From positions 1 through 34,975 of the forward strand of contig PBYL01000321.1 of assembly GCA_002729595.1 (NCBI GenBank): a stretch of DNA of 34,975 nt. The letters run 5' to 3'. The notes below the pieces were generated by a model. That model did not search any database, had not been told where the DNA came from, and was given only the letters and a program-made list of their open reading frames with translations. The translations under genes were made by a program, and so were the position numbers. Positions 26,301-33,792 of this stretch are shown here, in pieces. Source of the stretch: Thalassovita sp. Its GTDB lineage: Bacteria; Bacteroidota; Bacteroidia; Cytophagales; Flammeovirgaceae. Within the stretch, counting starts at the first letter, position 1; every line of letters starts with the position of its first letter.

Positions 26301-26641
26301 ACAGTGGAGCTACTCACCCTCGTTTAGCACCTGGTGCTGAAAGTGGTTATACAGCTTTCACTCGTACTACTTCTAACTCTTTCTATGTAGAAGATGGATC
26401 ATTCTTAAGAGGTAGAACTGCTCAGTTGGGTTACACATTTAATCCTGCTCTAATTTCTAAAATTGGTCTTGGTAGTGCAAGAATTTATTTGCAAGCGCAA
26501 AACTTCTTTACCATTACTAATTACTCAGGTTCTGATCCTGATATCAATATCCAAGGTGGAGATGACTTAACTATGGGAGTTGACCGAGGTGCATTTCCAT
26601 CTATCGCTCAATACTTAATCGGTTTGAATTTCTCTTTATAA
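23360..26641 (+). CDS. SusC/RagA TonB-linked outer-membrane transporter (no STN domain)
   Basis: This 1093-residue protein has a signal peptide ending near FSLNAQ (about 28), a carboxypeptidase-regulatory-like domain (about 54-124, with PLPGVSVLIVGTS), the TonB box EEVIVTGY (131-138), a plug with YVIDGVPT and SIQVLKDATAASIYGARA, and a barrel ending IGLNFSL. It lacks the STN domain of the other SusC here, so it is not expected to signal through a FecR, and no sigma/FecR pair is next to it. It should import a nutrient with its SusD partner, whose gene starts 25 bp later. Three ATG codons in a row open the frame; any could be used. Confidence 0.95.
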   Translation: MMMKNYFDYGRGVFILVFLASCFSLNAQSNEAMVFTSTKTPTLSNVQTPLQRTVTGVVTSSEDGQPLPGVSVLIVGTSTGTITNIDGKYDIEANSDQVLRFSFIGFVGQEVQVGNSNVLDVSLEPDVEQLEEVIVTGYTSERKADIIGSVGVVDAKNALSTPSANIAQQLQGRAAGVTISGDGAPGEGAKVRIRGFTSFGQSNPLYVIDGVPTQDPATINPNDIESIQVLKDATAASIYGARAAQGVIIITTKRGSEGKIDISYNGYVGTTKVPERSYLDVINTEQYLDYLQRSQPSTFVHPVFGQMSSATIPEYIVSSPGFKGGVSANDSRADPSLYDISDYGAPYQILKTSAGTNWFDEILQQGLIQSHQISATGGNSTANYAVSFNYFNQEGTHKYTDYTRYSARVNSSFKPNKWFSLGENLQIINEESNGSRTRGEGGPWGWAYRYVPYIPVYDIGGGFGGNSVGESGNASNPVAVLTREQYDTRQTWRIFGNMFAEVSPIKNLKVRSSFGIDFNNAYNEDYAFKSYENSENRGLTAYGVNNNSNLTWTWTNTANYTKNFGAKHQVKLLAGTEAINRNVKGIGVSTNTYDFEDPNFINLNTDQFSTPNAYDNQAIRESLYSLFGRVDYIFADKYLFNATIRRDETSKLYEDVRYGTFPAFGVGWRISEESFMQTISWIEDLKIRGGWGQMGSINNVDANNQFTLYNANVGSSFYDINRTNNSATVGYRPSRTGSLTTQWEYSETTNIGFDATLFDGIIDLTVDWYQNNTNDLLVQKVAAPTEPQVAQPYINLGQMVNKGFDISVTNRNQIGNFSYDATLIFSRYVNEVTNIDGNPETFISRGGDRISDIVRTKAGNPIASFWGWEIDPNDRFFDTQEEIDALEQDGAVVGSWKYVDQNGDGKINNDDQTFLGNPHPDFVTSLNLDLKYKNFDFNIFLVWNQGNDLFNNVSYFTDMRVFVGAVSERVVNQDWRPGQDNSGATHPRLAPGAESGYTAFTRTTSNSFYVEDGSFLRGRTAQLGYTFNPALISKIGLGSARIYLQAQNFFTITNYSGSDPDINIQGGDDLTMGVDRGAFPSIAQYLIGLNFSL

Positions 26642-26666
26642 AAATCTATTAAATCGTAACTATAAT

Positions 26667-28469
26667 ATGAAGAATTATATAAAAATATTGATTGGCTTAT
26701 CAGCAATATTGCTATTGCCATTCTCTTGTAGTGATGAATTTTTAGAAGTATCACCTCCGGGTTCATACTCAGAGCCTGCGCTACAAAATGCAGCAGGTGT
26801 AGAGGGAATGTTAATTGCAACCTATTCAGCACTGGATGGATCGTGGTTCGAGAGTTGGGGCAATGCTCAATTTAACCAACAAGGTGGAGCGTCTAACTGG
26901 ATGTGGGGTGGTGTACGTTCTGAAGTGGCCTACAAAGGTACTGAACCTAGTGATGGTGTATTATTGAATGATTTGGAAAGATCAGAAATATTACCGAGTA
27001 ACGGCGAACTTAACAACAAATGGGGCGCTATTTATGATGGTATCGGTAAAGCAAATGCTACTATTAGAAATGTTCCGCTTGCTGGTGATTTAACAGACGA
27101 ACAAGCTGTTAGAATTATAGCAGAAGCACGAGCATTGAGAGGTCATTATCACTTCGAAGGTGTAAAAGTTTTTGGTAGAGTACCATATGTTGATGAAACT
27201 GTTGGAGTTGAAACTTCTTTTGCAGAAGTAAAAAACCCTGCAGTTGGTGAAGCATTAATCTGGGATCAAATCGAAGCAGATTTCAAATATGCGTATGATA
27301 ACCTTTCAGGTACAATGCCAAATCCGGGTAGAATAAACAAATATGCTGCTGGCGCTTTATTAGCCAAGGTACATATGTTCCAAGCAGAATGGTCTGCTGC
27401 AGAAGCAATTTTAGATGATGTAGTTAATAATGGTACTACCGCTTCAGGTGATGCTTTAGCTCTGATGGATAATTTCCACCATAACTTTAGAGCAGATTAC
27501 GAGTCTGAAAATAACGAGTCATTATTTGGTTACGAAGCATCTTTTGGTGATGGTTCAATCAGTAATGGTAACTACGAGTGGACTTTGAACCAACCTCACG
27601 GACCGGTTCCTACAAACTGCTGTGGTTTCTTCCAACCATCTCAAAACTTAGCAAACAGTTACAAAGTAGATGCAGATGGCTTACCATTTTTAGATACTTT
27701 TAACGATACAGACCTTATTACAGATGAAGGTTTAACAGCTGCTGATGCTTTTACACCAGATCAAAGTTTACTTGACCCAAGAATTGACTGGACTATCGGT
27801 AGAAGAGGTATTCCTTATTTAGATTGGGGTGTTAATCCAGGTGTAGGTTCAGATGTTAGCTGGGTAAGACAGGTAACCAATGGTGGTCCTTACAACCCTG
27901 TAAAAACAGTGCCTACTATCGCTGAGTTTGATGCTCAATTAGCGGGTGTTATTGACTGGGGTTTTACTTCTCAGGCTAAAAACGTGCACATCATCAGATT
28001 TGCAGATGTAATACTATTGGCTGCAGAAGTGAAAGCTGAATTGGGTAAACTAGCAGACGCGACAGAACTAGTGAATAGAGTTAGAGGAAGAATGTCTGAT
28101 TCTGCTGGTTGGGTAGTAGATGAAAATGGAGACGCAGCTGCAAATTACACAATAGGTATGTATCCGACTTTTGCCTCTCAAGAAGCAGCATTAAAAGCAA
28201 TTCGTTTCGAACGCAAGATTGAGTTAGCTATGGAAGGTCACAGGTTCTTTGATCTTGTAAGATGGCATTTAAACTCTGGAAGCAGTGCTTTATCCTTCGA
28301 TATGATAGCTTTTATGAACGATTTTTACACAACTGAATCAGTTAAAAGAACTCACTTATCTGGTGCAGTATTCAACGAAAGAGATTTATATGCACCAATT
28401 CCGCAAACTGTAATTGCAAACGGAACTGTAGACGGGGTGCAAAACATCACGCAAAACGCAGGATTCTAA
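26667..28469 (+). CDS. SusD/RagB family outer-membrane nutrient-binding lipoprotein
   Basis: This 600-residue protein has a lipoprotein signal (LLLPFSC, Cys21) followed by SDEFLE, an acidic start typical of surface-directed lipoproteins. Features of the classical RagB/SusD family are IIAEARALRGHYHFEGVKVFG near the TPR helices, NVHIIRFADVILLAAEVKAE, and the C-terminal AIRFERKIELAMEGHRFFDLVRW. It forms the ligand-capturing lid of the preceding SusC. The last strand NAGF is normal for the family. A strong terminator hairpin follows, so the downstream FG-GAP genes may be read through only in part. Substrate unknown. Confidence 0.95.
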   Translation: MKNYIKILIGLSAILLLPFSCSDEFLEVSPPGSYSEPALQNAAGVEGMLIATYSALDGSWFESWGNAQFNQQGGASNWMWGGVRSEVAYKGTEPSDGVLLNDLERSEILPSNGELNNKWGAIYDGIGKANATIRNVPLAGDLTDEQAVRIIAEARALRGHYHFEGVKVFGRVPYVDETVGVETSFAEVKNPAVGEALIWDQIEADFKYAYDNLSGTMPNPGRINKYAAGALLAKVHMFQAEWSAAEAILDDVVNNGTTASGDALALMDNFHHNFRADYESENNESLFGYEASFGDGSISNGNYEWTLNQPHGPVPTNCCGFFQPSQNLANSYKVDADGLPFLDTFNDTDLITDEGLTAADAFTPDQSLLDPRIDWTIGRRGIPYLDWGVNPGVGSDVSWVRQVTNGGPYNPVKTVPTIAEFDAQLAGVIDWGFTSQAKNVHIIRFADVILLAAEVKAELGKLADATELVNRVRGRMSDSAGWVVDENGDAAANYTIGMYPTFASQEAALKAIRFERKIELAMEGHRFFDLVRWHLNSGSSALSFDMIAFMNDFYTTESVKRTHLSGAVFNERDLYAPIPQTVIANGTVDGVQNITQNAGF

Positions 28470-28482
28470 ATCTTTAAAGTAT

Positions 28483-28517
28483 AAGACTGCCTTTAATGGC
28501 AGTCTTTGCTTTTATTT
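28483..28517 (+). terminator. Terminator or attenuator after the SusD gene
   Basis: A perfect 9-bp stem AAGACTGCC/GGCAGTCTT with a 6-nt loop is followed by TGCTTTTATTT. It lies 14 bp after the SusD stop and 28 bp before the next ATG, so it either ends the SusCD message or tunes the level of the two genes behind it. Confidence 0.8.
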
Positions 28518-28544
28518 ATCAAAATGTTGACTAACAGAACTTAT

Positions 28545-31500
28545 ATGAATAAAAACTTTACTATACTTCTAAGTTTAATTGTTCTTTGGAGTTGTCAGAA
28601 AAAAGACGAAAAACTGCTAGAGCTATTAGATCCATCATATACTGGTGTCACTTTTCAAAATAATATCACAGAAAACAAACAGTTCAACATTCTGGATATT
28701 TACTATCTCTACAATGGTGGTGGAGTTTCTGTTGCCGATTTTAATAACGATGGTCTCACAGATATTTTCTTTACAGGAAATATGGTGGAAAACAGACTTT
28801 ATCTCAACAAAGGAGATTTACAATTTAAAGATGTAACTGATGAAACTGGTGTTGGTGCACTAGGCAAGTGGAGTTATGGTTCATCGGTGGTAGATATTAA
28901 TTCAGATGGATTGATGGATATTTATGTATGTGCTTCTATTTCAGCGAATCCAGAAGAGCGTACAAACATGTTATTTATAAACCAAGGGATAAACGAAAAC
29001 GGAATCCCCACTTTCGAAGATAAAGCAAAAGATTTTGGCTTAGCCATAGATAGCTATAGTACACACGCTGCCTTTTTCGATTATGATCAAGATGGCGATT
29101 TAGATGTACTCGTACTCACTAACGCAAAAATTGAAGGTATTCCATCAGTATATAAATCTAAAGTAAACGACGGCTCTTCTCCTATTACCGATCAATTATA
29201 TAGAAATAATGGCGATGGCACTTTTACAGAAGTGTCTTCTGAAGCTGGTATCGTAAGTGAAGGTTTTGGACTAGGTATCGCCACCTCAGATTTTGACCAA
29301 GACGGCAATGTTGACTTATACATTGGTAATGATTTTATTACGAATGATTTGATGTACCTCAACAACAATGGTAAATTCTCTGAGAAAATTGACAGTGCCA
29401 TTAAACATCAATCTCGCTTCTCAATGGGAAATGATGTTGCCGACATTAATAATGATGGAAATGTAGATATTATCACGCTTGATATGCTTCCTGAGAAAAA
29501 CCTGAGGAAAAAAACGGTGATGATTCCAAATGGATATATTGTGTATATCAACGACTACAAATATGGCTATACGCACCAATATGTGCGAAATATGTTGCAA
29601 ATAAACAACGGAAACATGAAGTTTAGTGAGATTGGCCAAGTTGCTGGTATCCACCAAACTGAATGGAGCTGGTCACCACTTTTTGTCGATTTTGATAACG
29701 ATGGTTACAAAGATTTAGCTATTACCAATGGTTATCCGAAAGATATTACAGACTTGGATTTCATCAACTTTAGAATGGAGACTTCAGGCTTTGTTTCTAC
29801 CGAAGACTTATTAAAGCAAATTCCTTCTGTTAAAATTCCTAACTATGTATTTCGCAATAATGGCGACTTAACTTTCGAAGATAATTCTAACAAATGGGGT
29901 TTTACGCAACCATCTTTCTCAAACGGAGCCGCTTATGCTGACCTAGATAATGATGGCGACTTAGACTATATCGTAAACAACATAAACGATCCTGCTTTTA
30001 TTTATGAAAACACCCTTTACAAAGGCGAAAAAAGAGATTCACACTATTTGAGAATCAAGTTAAAGGGAAATAAAAATAATGCTTCTGCCCTAGGCACCAA
30101 AGTAATTATTCAATACGATGGTGGTAAAAAGCAGTATCATGAGCAGAATATTTACAGAGGTTACGTGTCTACTGTAGAAGATATAATTCACTTTGGATTA
30201 GGTAAATCTGCTAAAGTGGAAGAAGTAAAAGTGATCTGGCCAGATAAAAAAGTAACCATACTGAAAGATGTAAATGCAGATCAGGTTTTGAACCTTTCAC
30301 AAGCCGAAGCTAAAGCGTCAACTGAGCAGAAAGCAACAAAAAAATCGACATTATTCAAAAACATGAATGATGAAGTTGCTGTAAACTTTGTGCATCAAGA
30401 AGAAGATTTTATAGACTACAACATGCAACAAAGCATTCCGCATAAATTCTCGCAATATGGACCTTCTTTGGCTGTAGGCGATCTAAACGGAGATGGCATG
30501 GATGATTTCTATGTTGGTGGTTCAAAAGGTGTAGACGGTAGTATCTTTTTCCAACAAAAAAATGGAAAGTTTACGCAAAGAAAAGGTGAGCAAAACATAG
30601 AAAAACAAGAAGAAGATATGGGTGTACTCATTTTCGATGCAGATGCAGATGGCGATAACGATTTGTATGTTTCGAGTGGTGGCTTCGAAAGTATGGAAGG
30701 CAGTGCTTCTATGCAAGATCGCTTATACATTAATGACGGCAGTGGTAATTTAAAACTGAATGATAAAGCATTACCTGCACTTACTAATAGCTCAAGTTGC
30801 GTAAGAGGTGCAGACTATGATGGCGATGGTGATATTGACCTTTTCGTTGGTGGAAGAGTGAAAGTAAAAGCTTATCCTTTGGCACCAAACAGTACTATTT
30901 TAGAAAATCAGGGCAATGGAGAATTTAAAGATGCCACTAGCCAAATAAGTGAAGGTTTATCAAACATCGGCATGGTAACAGATGCTATTTGGAGCGATTA
31001 CGACAATGACAATGATGTAGATTTAATCGTAGTTGGTGAGTTTATGTCCATTACTATTTTTGAAAATCAAAATGGAAAGTTAGCCAAAGCAAGTACTACT
31101 GGACTTGAAAGCTCTGGGCTTTGGAATAGTATTATTACTGGCGATTTTGACAAAGATGGCGATAGCGATTACATTGTTGGTAACATCGGAATCAACAATT
31201 TCTACTGTGCAACGCCTGAAACTCCGCTTCAAATATTTGCTAAAGATTTTGACGATAATGGTGATGTAGATGCAATTATGTCTTGTTTCTTAAAGTCGGA
31301 AGATGGCAGTTTGCAATCTTACCCCGTACAGGCTTGGCAACAACTGAGTAAACAAAGCCCGATTTTTAGAAAAAGGTTTGCCTCTTACAAAGAATATGGC
31401 ACCACTAAAATGAATGAGTTACTCACTCCGCAAGAGTTGCAAGGTGTAACAGTTTTATCTGTCGATCATCTTAAGAGCAGCTATGTGGAAAACTTAGGTG

Positions 31501-32042
31501 AAGGAAAATTCAAAATATCTCCCCTACCACTAGAAGCTCAAATAGCTCCAGTAAATGGTATGAACATAGGAGACTTTAATGGCGATTCGCATTTAGATGT
31601 TGCACTGGTTGGAAACGACTATGGCAATGAGGTAAACATGGGGCAATACGATGCTTTAATTGGCTTAGTACTACTCGGCGATGGCAATGGACAATTCAAA
31701 CCAATGTCGGTAACAGAATCTGGATTTATGGTAGAAGGCGATGCCAAAGCTTTTAGTAAATTGGTATTAGCCAATGAGCAAGAAATATATCTGGCTACTC
31801 AAAACAGAGGTAAGATTGAAGTTTATGCAACTGCCAAGCAAAATACTAAAAATATAGAAGTTGCACCACTAGAATACAAAGCTGAGCTTACTTATTCTAA
31901 TGGTAAAAAAGAGCAAAAAGAGATTCAATATGGATCAGGATTTTTATCACAATCGACAAGAAAAATAAGTATTGAACCAGAAGTTGAAAAAGTAGTTTTG
32001 TTTTCATATAATGGTGAATCCAGAACTATTGATATTGAGTGA
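28545..32042 (+). CDS. Large FG-GAP/VCBS lipoprotein with ASPIC/UnbV domain (CRTAC1-like)
   Basis: I choose the ATG at 28545 (1165 residues) because it gives a short lipoprotein signal, MNKNFTILLSLIVLWSC (Cys17). The frame opens further upstream, at an ATG at 28524 and a TTG inside the terminator. The mature start QKKDEK resembles the lipoprotein surface-export signal. The protein carries about fourteen calcium-binding DxDxDGxxD-type loops, for example DFNNDGLTDIFF and DYDGDGDIDLFV, forming beta-propeller blades in two blocks. Between the blocks, at about 497-585, is an ASPIC/UnbV domain (LRIKLKGNKNNASALGTKV, YVSTVEDIIHFGLG, VIWPDKK). Such proteins often follow SusCD pairs in Bacteroidota; their role is not established. 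Binding or handling the imported substrate at the cell surface is the likeliest job. Confidence 0.88.
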   Translation: MNKNFTILLSLIVLWSCQKKDEKLLELLDPSYTGVTFQNNITENKQFNILDIYYLYNGGGVSVADFNNDGLTDIFFTGNMVENRLYLNKGDLQFKDVTDETGVGALGKWSYGSSVVDINSDGLMDIYVCASISANPEERTNMLFINQGINENGIPTFEDKAKDFGLAIDSYSTHAAFFDYDQDGDLDVLVLTNAKIEGIPSVYKSKVNDGSSPITDQLYRNNGDGTFTEVSSEAGIVSEGFGLGIATSDFDQDGNVDLYIGNDFITNDLMYLNNNGKFSEKIDSAIKHQSRFSMGNDVADINNDGNVDIITLDMLPEKNLRKKTVMIPNGYIVYINDYKYGYTHQYVRNMLQINNGNMKFSEIGQVAGIHQTEWSWSPLFVDFDNDGYKDLAITNGYPKDITDLDFINFRMETSGFVSTEDLLKQIPSVKIPNYVFRNNGDLTFEDNSNKWGFTQPSFSNGAAYADLDNDGDLDYIVNNINDPAFIYENTLYKGEKRDSHYLRIKLKGNKNNASALGTKVIIQYDGGKKQYHEQNIYRGYVSTVEDIIHFGLGKSAKVEEVKVIWPDKKVTILKDVNADQVLNLSQAEAKASTEQKATKKSTLFKNMNDEVAVNFVHQEEDFIDYNMQQSIPHKFSQYGPSLAVGDLNGDGMDDFYVGGSKGVDGSIFFQQKNGKFTQRKGEQNIEKQEEDMGVLIFDADADGDNDLYVSSGGFESMEGSASMQDRLYINDGSGNLKLNDKALPALTNSSSCVRGADYDGDGDIDLFVGGRVKVKAYPLAPNSTILENQGNGEFKDATSQISEGLSNIGMVTDAIWSDYDNDNDVDLIVVGEFMSITIFENQNGKLAKASTTGLESSGLWNSIITGDFDKDGDSDYIVGNIGINNFYCATPETPLQIFAKDFDDNGDVDAIMSCFLKSEDGSLQSYPVQAWQQLSKQSPIFRKRFASYKEYGTTKMNELLTPQELQGVTVLSVDHLKSSYVENLGEGKFKISPLPLEAQIAPVNGMNIGDFNGDSHLDVALVGNDYGNEVNMGQYDALIGLVLLGDGNGQFKPMSVTESGFMVEGDAKAFSKLVLANEQEIYLATQNRGKIEVYATAKQNTKNIEVAPLEYKAELTYSNGKKEQKEIQYGSGFLSQSTRKISIEPEVEKVVLFSYNGESRTIDIE

Positions 32043-32044
32043 AA

Positions 32045-33568
32045 ATGAATAAAATTTTAGTACTTGTTAGCTTATTGTTTTTAGTGGCTTGTGGTGAAAA
32101 GATTCATGAAAAACAAAAAGAATTAACTGTTGAGTCAATCGTAAAACTACAATGTGGCAGTTGCCATTTGTACCCGGAACCAGCCCTGCTGTCTAAAGAA
32201 CAATGGATTAATGTGTTACCCCATATGGGGCTGAGACTGGGTATAAAATCACAAAACATCGATGTACTTAACAAGCTAAAGTTAGATGAGTCGACTAGAA
32301 TTTTAAGTGAAGGAATTTTTCCTACGAATCAACTAATACCAGATTCTACTTGGGAAAAGATACAGGCATATTACTTAGATAATGCACCTGATTCACTTGA
32401 AATTCCGACTCAAACTTATTCAAAGGAGCAACAAACTTTTAAATCTTATTTTCCAAAAATCAATCTAGCCGGCTCACCATTTATTTCTATGGTGAAGTTC
32501 AATGCTGATCAAAAATTCTATTTGGGAGACATAAAGGGTAATCTTTTACAATTAGATGAGACTTTACACATAGAAAATCACACAAGTTTTCCGATGCCTT
32601 TGGTAGATGTAAATTTTGATAAAGAAGGAAAACTATTGGCATTAAGCATTGGCGAGCTCTACCCTAACGACCGTTTAACTGGTGCTATAGCCAATTTAGA
32701 TACGGTTGATTATAATATTCCGCAACTCATTTTTAAAGACTTACCAAGACCTGTGCAGTTCTCAAATGCAGACTTGGATAATGATGGAATGGAAGATTTA
32801 GTGATCTGTAACTTCGGAAATTACCTGGGTAATTTAACTTGGTATAAAAAAAATACACAAGGAACTTACGATGCCCATTTGCTCAAAAAATCTCCGGGAG
32901 CAACTCGATCATATGTCGAAGATTTAAATAAAGATGGTCAGTTAGACATTATTACCCTATTCGCTCAAGGTGATGAGGGTGTGAGTATTTTCTATAATGA
33001 CAATGGCAATTTTACCGAAGATCGAGTTTTAAGGTTTCATCCATTATATGGTTGTAATGATTTTGAACTTACCGATTTTAATGGAGATGGCTTTAAAGAC
33101 ATCGTAATCTCAAATGGGGATAACGGTGACCATAGCGTTATTTTAAAACCTTACCATGGCATTAGAATATTTTTAAATGATGGTAAAAATCAATTTGAAG
33201 AGAAATACTTCTTCCCTATGTTCGGGGCTTCCAAAGTAAGATCAAACGATTTTGATTCTGATGGAGATATGGATATGGTTGCCGTTTCCTTTTTCCCAGA
33301 CCCTAAAAATGGTTTACAGCAAAGCATTGTTTACCTAGAAAATGAGGGAAATCTTCAATTTACACCTCATGAGATTGATGGTGCAAATCAAGGAAGGTGG
33401 ATGGTGATGGATAGTGGCGATTTTGATTCGGATGGAGACACAGATGTTGTAATTGGCTCATTCACCTTAACCAATGAAGGTATCGATCGAGAAACATTAA
33501 CTCAATGGAGAAAAAGCAGCAATTACATATTAGTGCTTGAAAACCAGACCAGTAAAAAAGTAAATTAG
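32045..33568 (+). CDS. FG-GAP/VCBS lipoprotein with c-type haem motif
   Basis: The ATG at 32045, two bases after the preceding stop, gives 507 residues with lipoprotein signal MNKILVLVSLLFLVAC (Cys16). A GTG start at 32039 overlapping the stop is also possible. Near the N-terminus is a haem c motif CGSCH (37-41) in LQCGSCHLYPEPALL, and a Met in VLPHMGLRLG that could be the axial ligand. Then follows a seven-bladed-propeller-like region with five calcium loops (DLDNDGMEDLVI, DLNKDGQLDIIT, DFNGDGFKDIVI, DFDSDGDMDMVA, DFDSDGDTDVVI). It is translationally linked to the ASPIC protein. It may pass electrons at the cell surface; this is inference. A paralogue converges on it from the right. Confidence 0.88.
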   Translation: MNKILVLVSLLFLVACGEKIHEKQKELTVESIVKLQCGSCHLYPEPALLSKEQWINVLPHMGLRLGIKSQNIDVLNKLKLDESTRILSEGIFPTNQLIPDSTWEKIQAYYLDNAPDSLEIPTQTYSKEQQTFKSYFPKINLAGSPFISMVKFNADQKFYLGDIKGNLLQLDETLHIENHTSFPMPLVDVNFDKEGKLLALSIGELYPNDRLTGAIANLDTVDYNIPQLIFKDLPRPVQFSNADLDNDGMEDLVICNFGNYLGNLTWYKKNTQGTYDAHLLKKSPGATRSYVEDLNKDGQLDIITLFAQGDEGVSIFYNDNGNFTEDRVLRFHPLYGCNDFELTDFNGDGFKDIVISNGDNGDHSVILKPYHGIRIFLNDGKNQFEEKYFFPMFGASKVRSNDFDSDGDMDMVAVSFFPDPKNGLQQSIVYLENEGNLQFTPHEIDGANQGRWMVMDSGDFDSDGDTDVVIGSFTLTNEGIDRETLTQWRKSSNYILVLENQTSKKVN

Positions 33569-33661
33569 TATAAGGTTTCTAAAAGACTATGTATAAAAAG
33601 TATTGAAAATGACTTTTATATTATATTGACCTTGGTCAAATTGCGTCAATAATTTTAGAAA

Positions 33662-33720
33662 TGATTACGTGAAAAAATCCAGTGTTTGAGCATAGCGAGT
33701 TTTGGATTTTTTAGTAATCA
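33662..33720. repeat. Long intergenic hairpin element between convergent paralogues
   Basis: The arm TGATTAC (33662-33668) pairs with GTAATCA (33714-33720), and AAAAAATCCA (3372-81 of this block, i.e. 33672-33681) pairs with TGGATTTTTT (33703-33712): 17 pairs around a small bulge and a 21-nt loop containing TTTGAGCATAGCGAGT. The T-run on the plus strand and A-run on the other would serve as a two-way terminator. The AGCGAGTTTTGGATTTTTT core looks like an intergenic repeat of Cytophagales genomes, from memory only. It occurs once in this window. Confidence 0.6.
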
Positions 33721-33762
33721 TTGAAAAAATTTAGCAAATTTGTCCACAGTCTTGAGTTTTTC

Positions 33763-33788
33763 GTTCTTTTAAGTCAAGTTAAAAGAAC
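33763..33788. terminator. Bidirectional terminator hairpin between convergent FG-GAP genes
   Basis: A perfect 9-bp stem GTTCTTTTA/TAAAAGAAC with an 8-nt loop ends 4 bp before the stop of the minus-strand paralogue. It is AU-rich and so moderate in strength. With the larger hairpin before it, it separates the two convergent genes. Confidence 0.6.
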
Positions 33789-33792
33789 AAAT

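Noticed and set aside
28506..28544. TTG start giving 13 extra residues on the ASPIC FG-GAP protein
   Set aside because: It falls inside the terminator stem and would bury the lipoprotein signal. The ATG at 28545 gives a normal one.
32039..32044. GTG start for the haem FG-GAP protein
   Set aside because: Possible, but the ATG at 32045 directly after the stop gives a standard lipoprotein signal and needs no rare start.
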